Translations under genes and position numbers: made by a program
Shown: positions 36,558 through 45,485 of the stretch, piece after piece
Numbering within the stretch: position 1 is the stretch's first letter
Layout of the letters: the number at the start of each line of letters is the position of its first letter
The notes under the pieces: generated by a model
What the model saw: only the letters and a program-made list of their open reading frames with translations
Database searches by the model: none
Told to the model about the DNA's origin: nothing
Origin: Haliscomenobacter sp.
GTDB taxonomy: Bacteria; Bacteroidota; Bacteroidia; Chitinophagales; Saprospiraceae
Length of the DNA stretch: 64,000 bases
Direction: 5' to 3'
Assembly: GCF_016718685.1 (NCBI RefSeq)
Contig: NZ_JADKCX010000002.1
Span: 41,001-105,000 of the forward strand

Positions 36558-37625
36558 ATGATCGACAACATCATCGTCAAATTACTCCTCGCCCCCTTGT
36601 CCCTCCTGTACGGCATCGGGATTACCCTGCGCAATGCCTTTTACAGCAATGGGATCATTCGCTCGGTCAAGTTCAACCTGCCTGTGATTTCTGTGGGCAA
36701 CCTTTCCATGGGCGGGGCGGGTAAGACGCCTCATATCGAATACCTGTTGATGCTTTTGCACAATTACCTCGAAGTGGCTACACTTAGTCGGGGCTACAAG
36801 CGCAATACAGCTGGCTACCTGGATGTTTTGCCCGAGCATAGTGCAGCCGAGGTAGGTGATGAACCCTTGCAGTTTCGCCGGAAGTTCCCCGATGTAACCG
36901 TTTCAGTTTGTGAAAATCGAGCCTATGGCATTCCACAAATGGTGGGGCGTCACCCTGAAATTCAAGCCATTTTGCTCGATGATGCCTTTCAGCACCGCGC
37001 GGTTGTTCCGGGATTGAACATCATGCTGACCGAATACGACCGGCCTTTTTTTCGTGATTTTTTATTGCCTGCCGGGCGTCTGCGCGAATGGCGTGGAGCA
37101 TACCGCCGTGCCGATGTACTCATTGTGAGCAAATGCCCACCTGATTTGAGCCTAGAACAGAAGCAGGTCATGATTGAAAAATTGGCACCACTGGCACATC
37201 AGCAAGTATTTTTTACCCATTATTTGTACGAAGATCCCTACTATTTACTCAATCCCGGATACAAAAAAGTGTTGGACAAAGACACGGATGTGTTGTTGTT
37301 GAGCGCCATTGCGGGTACGGATTATCTTTTGTCTAACCTTGCGCCACGGGTTGCGACGGTTACCAGTCAGGAGTACGCCGATCACCACAATTTTACTTCG
37401 ACCGACTTATTCGATATCCGGGGGCAATTTTTGCGTTTGGACTCCCCCAATAAAATTATCCTCACGACAGAAAAGGACGCCATGCGGCTCGAAGCACACC
37501 GGGAATACATCCAAGCAGAAAATCTTCCTATCTTCGTTTTGCCTATTTCCGTGGCTTTTCTTTTTAATGAAGGCCCTCAATTTGATCAATTGATCCAAAA
37601 TTATTTGCTCAATTTTAAAGTTTGA
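36558..37625 (+). CDS. lpxK: Tetraacyldisaccharide 4'-kinase
   Basis: 355 residues. Phosphorylates the 4' position of the lipid A disaccharide precursor at the inner membrane. An N-terminal membrane-associated helix (LLLAPLSLLYGIGITLRN) is followed by the Walker A SVGNLSMGGAGKTPH near residue 45 and the catalytic/Walker B region VVPGLNIMLTEYDRPF. Length is normal. It starts a run of envelope genes (acyltransferase, glycosyltransferase). Confidence 0.94.
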   Translation: MIDNIIVKLLLAPLSLLYGIGITLRNAFYSNGIIRSVKFNLPVISVGNLSMGGAGKTPHIEYLLMLLHNYLEVATLSRGYKRNTAGYLDVLPEHSAAEVGDEPLQFRRKFPDVTVSVCENRAYGIPQMVGRHPEIQAILLDDAFQHRAVVPGLNIMLTEYDRPFFRDFLLPAGRLREWRGAYRRADVLIVSKCPPDLSLEQKQVMIEKLAPLAHQQVFFTHYLYEDPYYLLNPGYKKVLDKDTDVLLLSAIAGTDYLLSNLAPRVATVTSQEYADHHNFTSTDLFDIRGQFLRLDSPNKIILTTEKDAMRLEAHREYIQAENLPIFVLPISVAFLFNEGPQFDQLIQNYLLNFKV

Positions 37626-37653
37626 GTTTTTTGTATTCTCTAAAACCTACGTC

Positions 37654-38973
37654 GTGAGTTTGCTACAACGCATCGTCTACACCATTTTAAAAGCTTTGGT
37701 AAAAATTGTAGTACATGTTTACTACCCACACATTTACCTGGAGGGCAAGGACAAATTAAAGCTAAAAGGCCCGACCATTGTGCTTGGGAATCACCCCAAT
37801 ACCCTGATGGATGCGCTCAATGGTGCCATTTGGGTAGACCAGCCGGTCTATTTTCTGGCCATGGCGCGTTTGTTTAAGCCCGATTGGGTAGGAAATATCC
37901 TGCGTTTTTTGTTTTGTATCCCTTTGGAGCGCCGTAAAGACAATGGTGGCGGCCCGGTAGACAATGAAGATTCTTTTCGGCAGGCCATCGAACATCTTTC
38001 CAAACAGCGCCATTTGTTCATCGCTCCTGACGGAGGCAATGAATTGGAGCGCAACCTTTTGCCCTTAAAAACAGGCACAGCACGGATAAGCCTCGGCGCT
38101 GAACATTTGCAGGATTTTCAGTTGGGGTTGCGCATTTTGCCCCTGGGGTATACCTATTTTGGGGACCGTGAGCAGTTTGGCAGCGAGATGTTGATCCAGG
38201 CTGGCGAACCCATTTTTTTGAAAGATTTTGCCGAAATCTATGCATCAGACCCTCAAGGAACGGTGCGCCGCTTGACGGCACTTTTGGAAAAACGCATGCA
38301 GGATTTGCTCCTGAATGTCAAAGACGAGGAAGAAGACCAAATGTTGCATACCCTGGAAGAATTGCTGCGTGATGAGGCACCTTTGCCCTTGTCCGATTTT
38401 TTCCAGCGCAGCAAAGCTCTGATGTACCGCTTGCGCAATTTTTCTATTGAAGCTCCGGAGCAACACGCTTTGTTTTTGGCTCAGGTGCAGGCTTACGCAG
38501 CAGCGCTCAAATCAGTCAGGATTCGTTCAGGTGCGGTGTATATACAGCAACTTGGGCCAGTCGCGCGCCAACAGCAACTCCTTCCTTTTTACTTGCTTTT
38601 ACCCATTTGGGCTTTTGCGGCCATCAATCATTGGCCAGCCACCGCTTTGTGCCGTTTTGCGGTTCGTCGATTCAATCTTCATGTTGGGTATAAAACGACG
38701 GTGGAGCTTTGTGTAGGTTTATTGGCGGTTCCCATTTTTTATGCATTGCAATCTTTATTCGTTGAGGCCATGAGTTCAACTGCCTGGAGCTGGGGATATC
38801 TGGCCGCAACCATTGGCACAGGCTTAATTGCGCTGAAAAACAAACGACGCATCGACAATGGATTGTCGTACCTGAAGCTGAAAAATGCTGGCCCAATCAA
38901 GGATAAGTTAGCCCAAGAAAGAGCGGCGCTCGTGACCCGTTTGCATGACTTACTTCAATCGATTCCGCAGTAA
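37654..38973 (+). CDS. PlsC-type glycerolipid acyltransferase
   Basis: 439 residues. The acyltransferase motif I is GNHPNTLMDALNG near residue 47 (His and Asp spaced as in GPAT-like members), motif II region IPLERRKDNGG, and motif III IAPDGGNELERN (replacing the FPEG form). Two or three hydrophobic segments follow near residues 315-400. Family members acylate glycerol-3-phosphate or lysophosphatidate. The start is GTG at 37654, 28 bases after lpxK. The next gene's ATG abuts the TAA stop. Confidence 0.85.
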   Translation: MSLLQRIVYTILKALVKIVVHVYYPHIYLEGKDKLKLKGPTIVLGNHPNTLMDALNGAIWVDQPVYFLAMARLFKPDWVGNILRFLFCIPLERRKDNGGGPVDNEDSFRQAIEHLSKQRHLFIAPDGGNELERNLLPLKTGTARISLGAEHLQDFQLGLRILPLGYTYFGDREQFGSEMLIQAGEPIFLKDFAEIYASDPQGTVRRLTALLEKRMQDLLLNVKDEEEDQMLHTLEELLRDEAPLPLSDFFQRSKALMYRLRNFSIEAPEQHALFLAQVQAYAAALKSVRIRSGAVYIQQLGPVARQQQLLPFYLLLPIWAFAAINHWPATALCRFAVRRFNLHVGYKTTVELCVGLLAVPIFYALQSLFVEAMSSTAWSWGYLAATIGTGLIALKNKRRIDNGLSYLKLKNAGPIKDKLAQERAALVTRLHDLLQSIPQ

Positions 38974-40096
38974 ATGGGCACCACGATCATTGGATTGGTT
39001 TTTATGGGTGCCACCCTGGTGCAAGTGCTCTTTTGGTTGTTGTTGTTTTCCCGTTTGGGCAGGCACGCTGAACCTGTTAATTTAGAGCCAGGAGCAGCCT
39101 CAAAGCGAACTTCCACCCGTGTCGATCATCATTTGTGGATGTAATGAAGCGGACAATTTGAGTAAATTTCTCGACCGTTTTCTCAGCCAGGACTACCCTT
39201 TCTTTGAAGTAATCGTGGTTAACGACAATTCCGTTGACAATAGTGAAAAAATTTTGTTGGAGTTTAAAAAAAAATATTCGATCTTACGTCCCGTTACGAT
39301 CAAAGAGCAACATCCACCAGGCAAAAAATACGCTTTGCAGGTGGGGATTGCAGCCGCAAAATACGATTTGCTTCTTTTGAGTGACGCCGACTGCTATCCA
39401 TCTTCCCCCCATTGGATTCGTTTTATGCAGTCGACGATTAAAAATGATGTTTTGATTGGACTAGGTTACAGTCCATTTGAATATCGCCACGGTTTACTCA
39501 ACCGTTTTATTCGCTTTGAGGCCATATACACTGCTATTCAGTACTTCTCCTTTTCCATTGTGGGCATGCCTTACATGGGTGTTGGTCGAAATTTAATCTA
39601 CGCTAAATCACTTTACCAACGTCAACAGGGTTTTTCTGCGCATTTGGACATTGCTTCCGGTGATGACGATCTATTTGTCAATGCCGCCGCAAATGGGAGG
39701 AATACCGCAGTGATGTTGGCTGCAGAAAGTTTTGTTTTTTCGATCCCCAAAACGACTTGGGGAGGCTACTACCATCAAAAATCGCGTCATTTGACCACTG
39801 GCACACGCTACAAACCACTGCACCAACTGTGCCTGGGTTTGTTGTCCGCCAGCCACTTCTTGCATTATACCGCAGGATTGGCCTGGGGTGTTGCTACGGG
39901 TCAATGGAGCATGATCTTGGTTTTTTACCTGGCGCGAGCCACGGTAGTAGCAACGGTAAGTCGACCCATTCTGAGCCGCTTGAAAGCCCTTTCACTCTGG
40001 CCCTGGATGCTTTTTCTGGATGTACTTTATCTTTTCTACTATCTCGTGTTCGCGCCGGTTTTGATAATCGGCAACCCACGGACATGGAAACACTAG
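38974..40096 (+). CDS. Family 2 glycosyltransferase (one frame break)
   Basis: About 374 residues when rebuilt. The ATG at 38974 directly follows the previous stop and encodes an N-terminal membrane helix (GATLVQVLFWLLLFSRLG). Near 39085 the frame shifts (two bases lost or one gained), after which PPVSIIICGCNEADNL begins the GT-A domain. VVNDNSVDNS and LLLSDADCYP give the nucleotide-sugar and DxD-type sites; SGDDDLFVN resembles the ED/QxxRW region. Three C-terminal membrane segments follow. Transfers sugars at the cytoplasmic face of the membrane; acceptor unknown. Without the rebuilt 5' part the gene would start at GTG 39119 and lack its anchor. Confidence 0.85.
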
Positions 40097-40701
40097 CACA
40101 ACACAAAACCGCCCGCCGCCGGGGCAAAGACGATCACAGCCTGGTTGAATTGGCCGTAAATGGCAATCAACGCGCCTACAGTATTTTAGTGGAACGGCAT
40201 CAAAGCAGTTTGCTCCGAACCATTCAAAGAATTGTACCCAATCGGGTCGACGCAGAGGACCTTGCACAGGAATCGTTTGGAAAGGCTTTTAGTAACCTTG
40301 GGACGTACCGCCCACAGCACGCTTTTGGTACATGGCTACAACGCATTGCAATCAATCACTGCATTGACCACCAACGCAAACGCCGATTACACACATTGTC
40401 TATCGACACCCAGATTCATGAAGAATTTGAAGGGCGTTACTCCGAAAACATTCGATCCAACACGATGAATCCGGAAGAGAGCCTTATTTCTGCTCAAAAA
40501 CGAGCCCTCATTAGAACAATGATTACACAACTCAATGAACGTTACCAGCTCATCGTGGAGATGCGTTACTTTGAAAACCTTACGTATGCCGAAATCGCTG
40601 CTGAAATGCACGTTCCTTTGGGTACGGTAAAAGCACAATTGCACCGAGCCAAAGAAATCCTGCATGGAATGCTGTGTACACCTGATTCTGCCGCATATTA
40701 G
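40084..40701 (+). CDS. RNA polymerase sigma factor, ECF-type
   Basis: 205 residues from the ATG at 40084, which overlaps the glycosyltransferase end by 13 bases. Region 2 contains LVERHQSSLLRTIQRIV and DAEDLAQESFGKAF; region 4 is a helix-turn-helix reading LIVEMRYFENLTYAEIA and VPLGTVKAQLHRAKEIL. No anti-sigma factor gene is adjacent. A longer upstream reading exists in the frame inside the glycosyltransferase gene, but it is not sigma-like. Target promoters are unknown; overlap suggests co-expression with the envelope genes. Confidence 0.9.
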   Translation: METLAQHKTARRRGKDDHSLVELAVNGNQRAYSILVERHQSSLLRTIQRIVPNRVDAEDLAQESFGKAFSNLGTYRPQHAFGTWLQRIAINHCIDHQRKRRLHTLSIDTQIHEEFEGRYSENIRSNTMNPEESLISAQKRALIRTMITQLNERYQLIVEMRYFENLTYAEIAAEMHVPLGTVKAQLHRAKEILHGMLCTPDSAAY

Positions 40702-40709
40702 GTTGGTTC

Positions 40710-40736
40710 GTAGAGACGCGTGAATCGCGTCTCTAC
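40710..40736. repeat. GTAGAGACGCG hairpin, copy 1
   Basis: Perfect 11-bp arms GTAGAGACGCG/CGCGTCTCTAC around TGAAT. It starts 8 bases after the sigma factor stop codon; no T-run follows. The same arms recur at 49523-49550. Confidence 0.85.
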
Positions 40737-40768
40737 GCATCAGTAAAAAAACACATCAGGACACACCA

Positions 40769-40806
40769 TTTTAGTGTACATTAGCATCTGCTTTTGTACA
40801 CTAAAA
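40769..40806 (+). promoter_or_regulatory. Stem-loop just before the DUF4349 gene
   Basis: Perfect 12-bp arms TTTTAGTGTACA and TGTACACTAAAA with a 14-base loop, ending 10 bases before the ATG at 40817. It could be an operator or an mRNA element that controls initiation. Confidence 0.5.
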
Positions 40807-40816
40807 ATCCCTGATT

Positions 40817-41647
40817 ATGCGCAGGTTATACTATTTGAGTTGTACGATATTTATTTGCCTGATGTCGGCTTGTAAGCAAGACTCAGGCAATTTTGAAAAA
40901 CAGGTTGAGATTAGCGATGCTTCTGCTCCTCAATCTGAGGCTGCCCCACCACCACCTCCTCCTCCTGGAGAGGTATCGCCCAAAGAAGTTAAAGACGAGG
41001 CGAATGTCGAAATCAAATTGATCAAAACCGGGACGCTGGAGTTTGAGACCTCGGATTTAGGGAGTACCTATCAGCGCATTCGAAATGCGGCACAAACCAA
41101 TGCGGGATTCGTAAGCAATGAATCTACAGCCAACGAATATGACCGGATTGTACAACATCTGACCATTCGGGTACCGTCGCGAAATTTTGATCCGTTGGTA
41201 ACGGCGATTTCCAAAGGGGTGAAGCATTTTGACACCAAAAATATCGAGGCTGTCGATGTCACTGAAGAATTTGTGGATGCGGAGGCTCGCCTCAAAACCA
41301 AAAAACAGGTTGAACAGCGGTATCAAGACCTACTCAAGCGCGCCAACAAAATTTCTGAAATCCTGGAAATTGAAAAACAGATCGGGGAACTACGCGCCGA
41401 GATTGAATCTATCGAAGGACGTTTGCGCTACCTCAGCAATCGAGTGGATTATTCAACATTGGATATTCGTTTTTATAAAAAGGTCGCCGAGCACAGAGTT
41501 GTGGAAGAAAACCGGTTCGGTCGTGCATTCCGGAACGGATGGGATGGAATGGTCAGTTTTCTGATCGGCCTTACTTCAATTTGGCCATTTTTAATCATTT
41601 TTGGTGTTGGTGGGTATTTCTTCTGGCGTCGCTGGAGAAAAAAATAA
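40817..41647 (+). CDS. DUF4349 domain lipoprotein
   Basis: 276 residues. A lipobox is visible in ICLMSACKQD, followed by a Pro-run linker. Residues 65-250 match the DUF4349 layout: a beta-rich start (IKTGTLEFETSDLGSTYQRI), YLSNRVDYSTLDIRFYKK at the end, and a long coiled coil between (RYQDLLKRANKISEILEIEK). A single C-terminal membrane helix (SIWPFLIIFGVGGYFFW) ends in basic residues. Function of the family is unknown; likely periplasmic and anchored at both ends. It converges with gcvH at a strong bidirectional terminator. Confidence 0.85.
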   Translation: MRRLYYLSCTIFICLMSACKQDSGNFEKQVEISDASAPQSEAAPPPPPPPGEVSPKEVKDEANVEIKLIKTGTLEFETSDLGSTYQRIRNAAQTNAGFVSNESTANEYDRIVQHLTIRVPSRNFDPLVTAISKGVKHFDTKNIEAVDVTEEFVDAEARLKTKKQVEQRYQDLLKRANKISEILEIEKQIGELRAEIESIEGRLRYLSNRVDYSTLDIRFYKKVAEHRVVEENRFGRAFRNGWDGMVSFLIGLTSIWPFLIIFGVGGYFFWRRWRKK

Positions 41648-41658
41648 CTTCAATTTTT

Positions 41659-41720
41659 AGCCACAAAGCCAAAAAGGCGCTAAGTACATTTAAACTTAGG
41701 GCCTTTTTGGCTTTGTGGCT
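41659..41720. terminator. Bidirectional terminator/inverted repeat between DUF4349 gene and gcvH
   Basis: Perfect 20-bp arms (41659-41678 and 41701-41720) starting AGCCACAAAGCC and ending GGCTTTGTGGCT. It lies in a convergent gap 11 bases from both stop codons. Confidence 0.8.
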
Positions 41721-41732
41721 AAGATAACAACA

Positions 41733-42116
41733 TTATCCCGCCACACTACTCTCGTAAGCAGCAGCATCCATCAACCCCTCCAGTTGGGCAGGGTCGCTCA
41801 TCTTGATTTTGATGATCCAGCCCTCGCCGTAAGGATCCGTATTGACCAGATCGGGCGCGCCATCCAGGGCAGCGTTAACTTCCAGTACTTCACCATCTAC
41901 GGGCATGAAGAGGTCAGAAACGGTTTTTACGGCCTCCACGGAGCCAAACACTTCGTTGGCGTTGAGTTGGTTCCCCACGGTGTCTATGTCTACATAAACA
42001 ATATCGCCCAATTCACCCTGAGCAAAATCGGTGATGCCAATGGTGGCAATATTGCCTTCCGATACGCTGACCCATTCGTGTTCGGAGGTATAACGCAAGT
42101 CTTGAGGAAAATTCAT
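41733..42116 (-). CDS. gcvH: Glycine cleavage system H protein
   Basis: 127 residues. Lipoyl-carrying shuttle between the P, T and L proteins of glycine cleavage. Starts LRYTSEHEWVSV; the lipoylated lysine is in FGSVEAVKTVSDL near residue 64; GEGWIIKIKM closes the fold. Complete. In many Bacteroidota gcvH lies next to sprA; here it is next to gltA, 15 kb away from sprA. Confidence 0.96.
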   Translation of the reverse strand: MNFPQDLRYTSEHEWVSVSEGNIATIGITDFAQGELGDIVYVDIDTVGNQLNANEVFGSVEAVKTVSDLFMPVDGEVLEVNAALDGAPDLVNTDPYGEGWIIKIKMSDPAQLEGLMDAAAYESSVAG

Positions 42117-42170
42117 AGCTGAATTGTTTGTAGGACTTGTCGGAACAAGTCTGGTGTTTAAAGATTGGTT

Positions 42171-43504
42171 TTATTGATTATTGCACCTGGCTTTTGCTTT
42201 GTGCTCCGCCAAATACTGACGAACCCATTCGGTAGTAACCGATTTTGGCCGTTCGAGGGGAAACCCAATGCCCGTGACCAACACAAGGCAGCCAATACAC
42301 CCAATGCCCGGGAAACCCCAAACAAAACGGTATAATAGCCATACTCCTTCAAGCCATAGTGGACCAACAAGGCACCAGAATGAGCGTCTACGTTTGGCCA
42401 GGGGTTTTTCACTTTACCCAGGCTGCTCAGAATACCGGGCACAACGTCAAATACTTTCCAAACTACTTCTACTACATCATCGTGGCGAATGTATTCTTTG
42501 GCGAATTCCATTTGGGCCATAAAGCGGGGGTCTGGTCGGCGCAATACCGCGTGACCATAACCGGGCACCACCTGTCCTTTGGCCAAAGTAGCGTGTACGT
42601 AATCTGCGATTTGTTCTTTGGTCGGCGCGGTTGTACCCAATTCTTCGAGCATATCGAAAATCCATTTGATCACTTCCTGATTGGCCAGGCCGTGCAAAGG
42701 ACCGGCCAGGGCGTTCATCCCTGCGGCAAAGGTCAAATAGGGATCGCTGAGGGTAGAACCCACCAGATGGGTGGTATGAGCAGAGGCGTTTCCACCTTCG
42801 TGATCGGCGTGGATGGTTAGGTACAGGCGCATCAAGGCTTTGAATTCTTCATTCTCAAAACCCAACATATGGGCGTAGTTGCCCGACCAGTCTTCCGTTG
42901 TGCTAGGGGCGATGTGTTGCCCGGCCGCGTAAGTGCGGCGATAAATGTACGCGGCCACTTGTGGAAGCTTGGCGATGAGGTTCATCGTGTCTTCGTAAGT
43001 AGCATCCCAGTACTCGTCTTTATTCATGCCTTCGTCGTAACGGGCAGCAAAGATGCTCTCCGTTTGCATCGCATTGATGGCAATCGAGAACTGGGTCATG
43101 GCGTGTGTGTTGGCAGGCAGAGCGTCCAGTGTGCTGAATACGTGAGCAGGTACTGCACTGCGTTTGCGCCACTCTTCCGTCAGCCAATCGGCTTCAGCTT
43201 TGGTTGGCACTTCACCCACCAGCATCAACCAGAATAGGGCTTCTGGTAGCGGTTCTTTGCCGTCTTTACCTTTGGGGAGTTGTGCTTTCAATTCCGGAAT
43301 CGACATATTCCGAAAGCGGATACCTTCCATTGCGTCCAATTCGGAGGTTTCCCACACCATCATTTTGATGTCGCGGGCACCGCCATAAATTTGTCCGAGG
43401 TTTACGTCATCCACCATCAATTCGCTGTACTCCTTGAGCAAGGATTTGATTTCGACTTTGAGTGCGCTGGATTTCTCGTAGAATTTTTTCTTGAGGGTAT
43501 CCAT
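42171..43504 (-). CDS. gltA: Citrate synthase (one frame break near the C-terminus)
   Basis: About 444 residues. Condenses acetyl-CoA and oxaloacetate. Catalytic His in GPLHGLANQE and PGYGHAVLRRPDPRF and catalytic Asp in VDAHSGALLVHYG. The layout, with a long N-terminal helical part, resembles the mitochondrial-type citrate synthase rather than the usual hexameric bacterial form. Near 42260 one base is missing: after RALGFP the continuous frame runs into unrelated sequence and stops at 42158, while the shifted frame gives LERPKSVTTEWVRQYLAEH and stops at 42171, matching the family's C-terminus. Confidence 0.92.
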
Positions 43505-43592
43505 TCAAGTAAGTGTTATGGTTAGTAATGTTGTTCGCTGGTTTATTTTGGGCACAACCCGCATGAATATTTCGCGCAGGTCATTTCGCGCG

Positions 43593-43600
43593 CAAAAATA
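43593..43600 (-). promoter_or_regulatory. -7 promoter element of gltA
   Basis: TATTTTTG on the minus strand, exact TAnnTTTG. It would give a leader of about 80 bases. Confidence 0.35.
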
Positions 43601-43841
43601 TTACATTCATTCCGCCAAAAAAAAACTATTTGGCAAGGATTTACCACTTCAGCCCATTTTATTTTTGCAAGCCCCATTTGGGTACGGTAGAGACGTGATG
43701 CATCTCGTCAGTACCGAAATCCGCTGTTGAAAAGAAAACGCTTCAAGTGTAGAAGGGTTTGCTTCCGGTTCCTGTTTCCGTAAAAATGCAATAATAATTT
43801 GGTTTTTTAAGGTCAGCCAGATTTCCTTTCTGCTTCTTTTT

Positions 43842-43849
43842 TAGTTTTG
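43842..43849 (+). promoter_or_regulatory. -7 promoter element of the DUF3109 gene
   Basis: TAGTTTTG, exact TAnnTTTG, 22 bases before the ATG at 43872. No well-spaced TTG upstream. Confidence 0.4.
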
Positions 43850-43871
43850 TTGTTCATTTAAGCATTTCCGC

Positions 43872-44447
43872 ATGTTGATTGTAAACGATGTATTGGTTAG
43901 TGATGAAGTAGTACAGGAGCATTTCATCTGCGATTTGGATGCCTGCAAAGGTGCGTGTTGTTGGGAAGGCGACTTTGGTGCGCCGCTGGAGAAGGCCGAA
44001 TTGCCCATTCTCGACGAGATTTACGACTCCATCAAAGGCTTTTTGACCAGCGATGGCCGGGCAGCCATTGAGGCGCAAGGCAAATACACCTATGTGGAGG
44101 AAAACAAGGGTTACGCTACCCCGTTGGTCAACAACGCGGCTTGTGCCTACCTTACTTACGATAATTTTGGGATTGCCAAGTGTGGCATCGAGCTGGCTCA
44201 GCAGGCCGGTGCCACTGATTTTATCAAACCGATCTCTTGCCACCTCTATCCGATCCGAGTCAGCTCCGAGGTGTCGGGATTTGAAGGACTGAACTACGAG
44301 CGTTGGCACATTTGTTCAGCGGCTTGTACCCTGGGAAAAAAAGAAAAAGTCCCGGTTTACGTGTTTTTGAAAGACGCACTGACCCGGAAGTACGGGGAGG
44401 ATTTTTATGCCGAGTTGTGCGAGGCGGCGAAGGTGTTGGAGGAGTGA
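43872..44447 (+). CDS. DUF3109 family protein
   Basis: 191 residues. Cys-rich, with CDLDACKGACCWEGDFG near residue 20, CAYLTYDNFGIAKCGIE near residue 95, KPISCHLYPIRV and WHICSAACTLG. The spacing of Cys residues suggests metal or Fe-S binding, related to the YkgJ zinc/iron-chelating type; function unknown. No signal peptide, so cytoplasmic. Divergent from gltA. Confidence 0.88.
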   Translation: MLIVNDVLVSDEVVQEHFICDLDACKGACCWEGDFGAPLEKAELPILDEIYDSIKGFLTSDGRAAIEAQGKYTYVEENKGYATPLVNNAACAYLTYDNFGIAKCGIELAQQAGATDFIKPISCHLYPIRVSSEVSGFEGLNYERWHICSAACTLGKKEKVPVYVFLKDALTRKYGEDFYAELCEAAKVLEE

Positions 44448-44892
44448 TAAACAAACAAAAAAAGGCCGTACACAAGATGTGCCGGCCCCAAAAAACACCT
44501 AAAACCCTATTAACTAACCTATAAACTATTCATCAATAAGTTGTGCAAGTACTGGACTCGCTTCTACCTTATTAACTACTATTTAAAGCAAAAAGTTTCG
44601 CGTAGCGTCGAAATCTGCGTCTTGCTGGCGACAGAATGTTGATTTTAGCGAATGTATTGTAACTAACAGTATCAAGTCGGAAAGGTTTATTTCAATTCGC
44701 CTTGAATATATCTGTTTTCTTCTAACAAGACAATATCCGAAGGGTAAAAGTTGGCACTTTGTCAACTTTTTTTCAAAGAAAATAAAAATGAGATGATGAA
44801 AGATGAGATAGATTGATGAATGATGAATGATCCTAAGTTCTAACGCACAACCCAAATTCATCATTCATCATTCATAACTCATCATTAAAGAA
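44448..44892. other. Intergenic region after the DUF3109 gene
   Basis: About 445 bases. A GC-rich hairpin GGCCG...CGGCC lies at 44464-44487, then AT-rich sequence without a convincing gene, then the inverted repeat at 44788-44886. Confidence 0.5.
44788..44886. repeat. ATGATGAATG-class inverted repeat
   Basis: The left arm carries tandem GATGAATGATGAATGA words, the right arm TTCATCATTCATCATTCAT words; about 29 bases pair. It ends 6 bases from the hsp20 stop codon. Confidence 0.8.
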
Positions 44893-45339
44893 TTAGCCCA
44901 CTGCAATTTGCTGCACTTTAGGCAGGGCCTCTTCTTTTTTAGGTAAGGTCAGGAACAAGACCCCATTTTCGTAGCGGGCTTCGATGGCCTCAGCATTTAC
45001 CGTTTTGGGCAAGTTAAAGCTGCGTTGGAAGCTGGAGTAAGCAAATTCGCGCACTTTTACTTTTTCGCCTTCCACCGTAGTGGTTTCTTTTTTGGCCGAG
45101 ATGCTCAGTGTATCTTTTTCCAATTTGATGTTGAAGTCTTCTTTGTTCAAACCGGGCGCAGCCAGTTCAATGCGGAATGCCTGTTCAGTCTCAACGATGT
45201 TAACGGCTGGACGGTTTTCCACTGAATCGCGGAAAGGGCCAAAGGAAACTTCTGGGCCAAAGAAACGATTGATCAGACGGTCAAGCGATTCGTCTACAAA
45301 AACAGAGGGTACTTGTGGTTTAACAGCTACAACTTTCAT
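44893..45339 (-). CDS. Hsp20/alpha-crystallin small heat shock protein
   Basis: 148 residues from the ATG at 45339 (MKVVAVKPQVPSVF); codons further upstream are intergenic. The alpha-crystallin domain spans about residues 45-145: RPAVNIVETEQAFRIELAAPG at its start, the conserved AxxxNGVLxLxxPK as ARYENGVLFLTLPK near the end. ATP-independent holdase of unfolding proteins in the cytoplasm. No CIRCE-like operator found upstream. Confidence 0.93.
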   Translation of the reverse strand: MKVVAVKPQVPSVFVDESLDRLINRFFGPEVSFGPFRDSVENRPAVNIVETEQAFRIELAAPGLNKEDFNIKLEKDTLSISAKKETTTVEGEKVKVREFAYSSFQRSFNLPKTVNAEAIEARYENGVLFLTLPKKEEALPKVQQIAVG

Positions 45340-45485
45340 GGTATTGGAATTTTTGTTTTTAAATGTTGTTTGCTCTTTGTTTAGCAAACGGCATTCCAAT
45401 GCCCAAAAGCAGTACAAATTGTCAATTACTCAATAATAGAGTGTCATTTTGGCGCAAACTTTAAAAACGTACAGACAAAATGGCA

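Larger units (their letters stand above)
43505..43871. other. Divergent intergenic region between gltA and the DUF3109 gene
   Basis: No gene seen. Holds a minus-strand TATTTTTG at 43593-43600 for gltA and a plus-strand TAGTTTTG at 43842-43849 for the DUF3109 gene. At 43686-43709 a decayed GTAGAGACG hairpin related to the copies at 40710 and 49523 is visible. Confidence 0.55.

Noticed and set aside
44583..44864. 93-codon minus-strand frame between the DUF3109 gene and hsp20
   Set aside because: AT-rich residues (Ile, His, Phe runs), overlaps the inverted repeat, no promoter and no known family.
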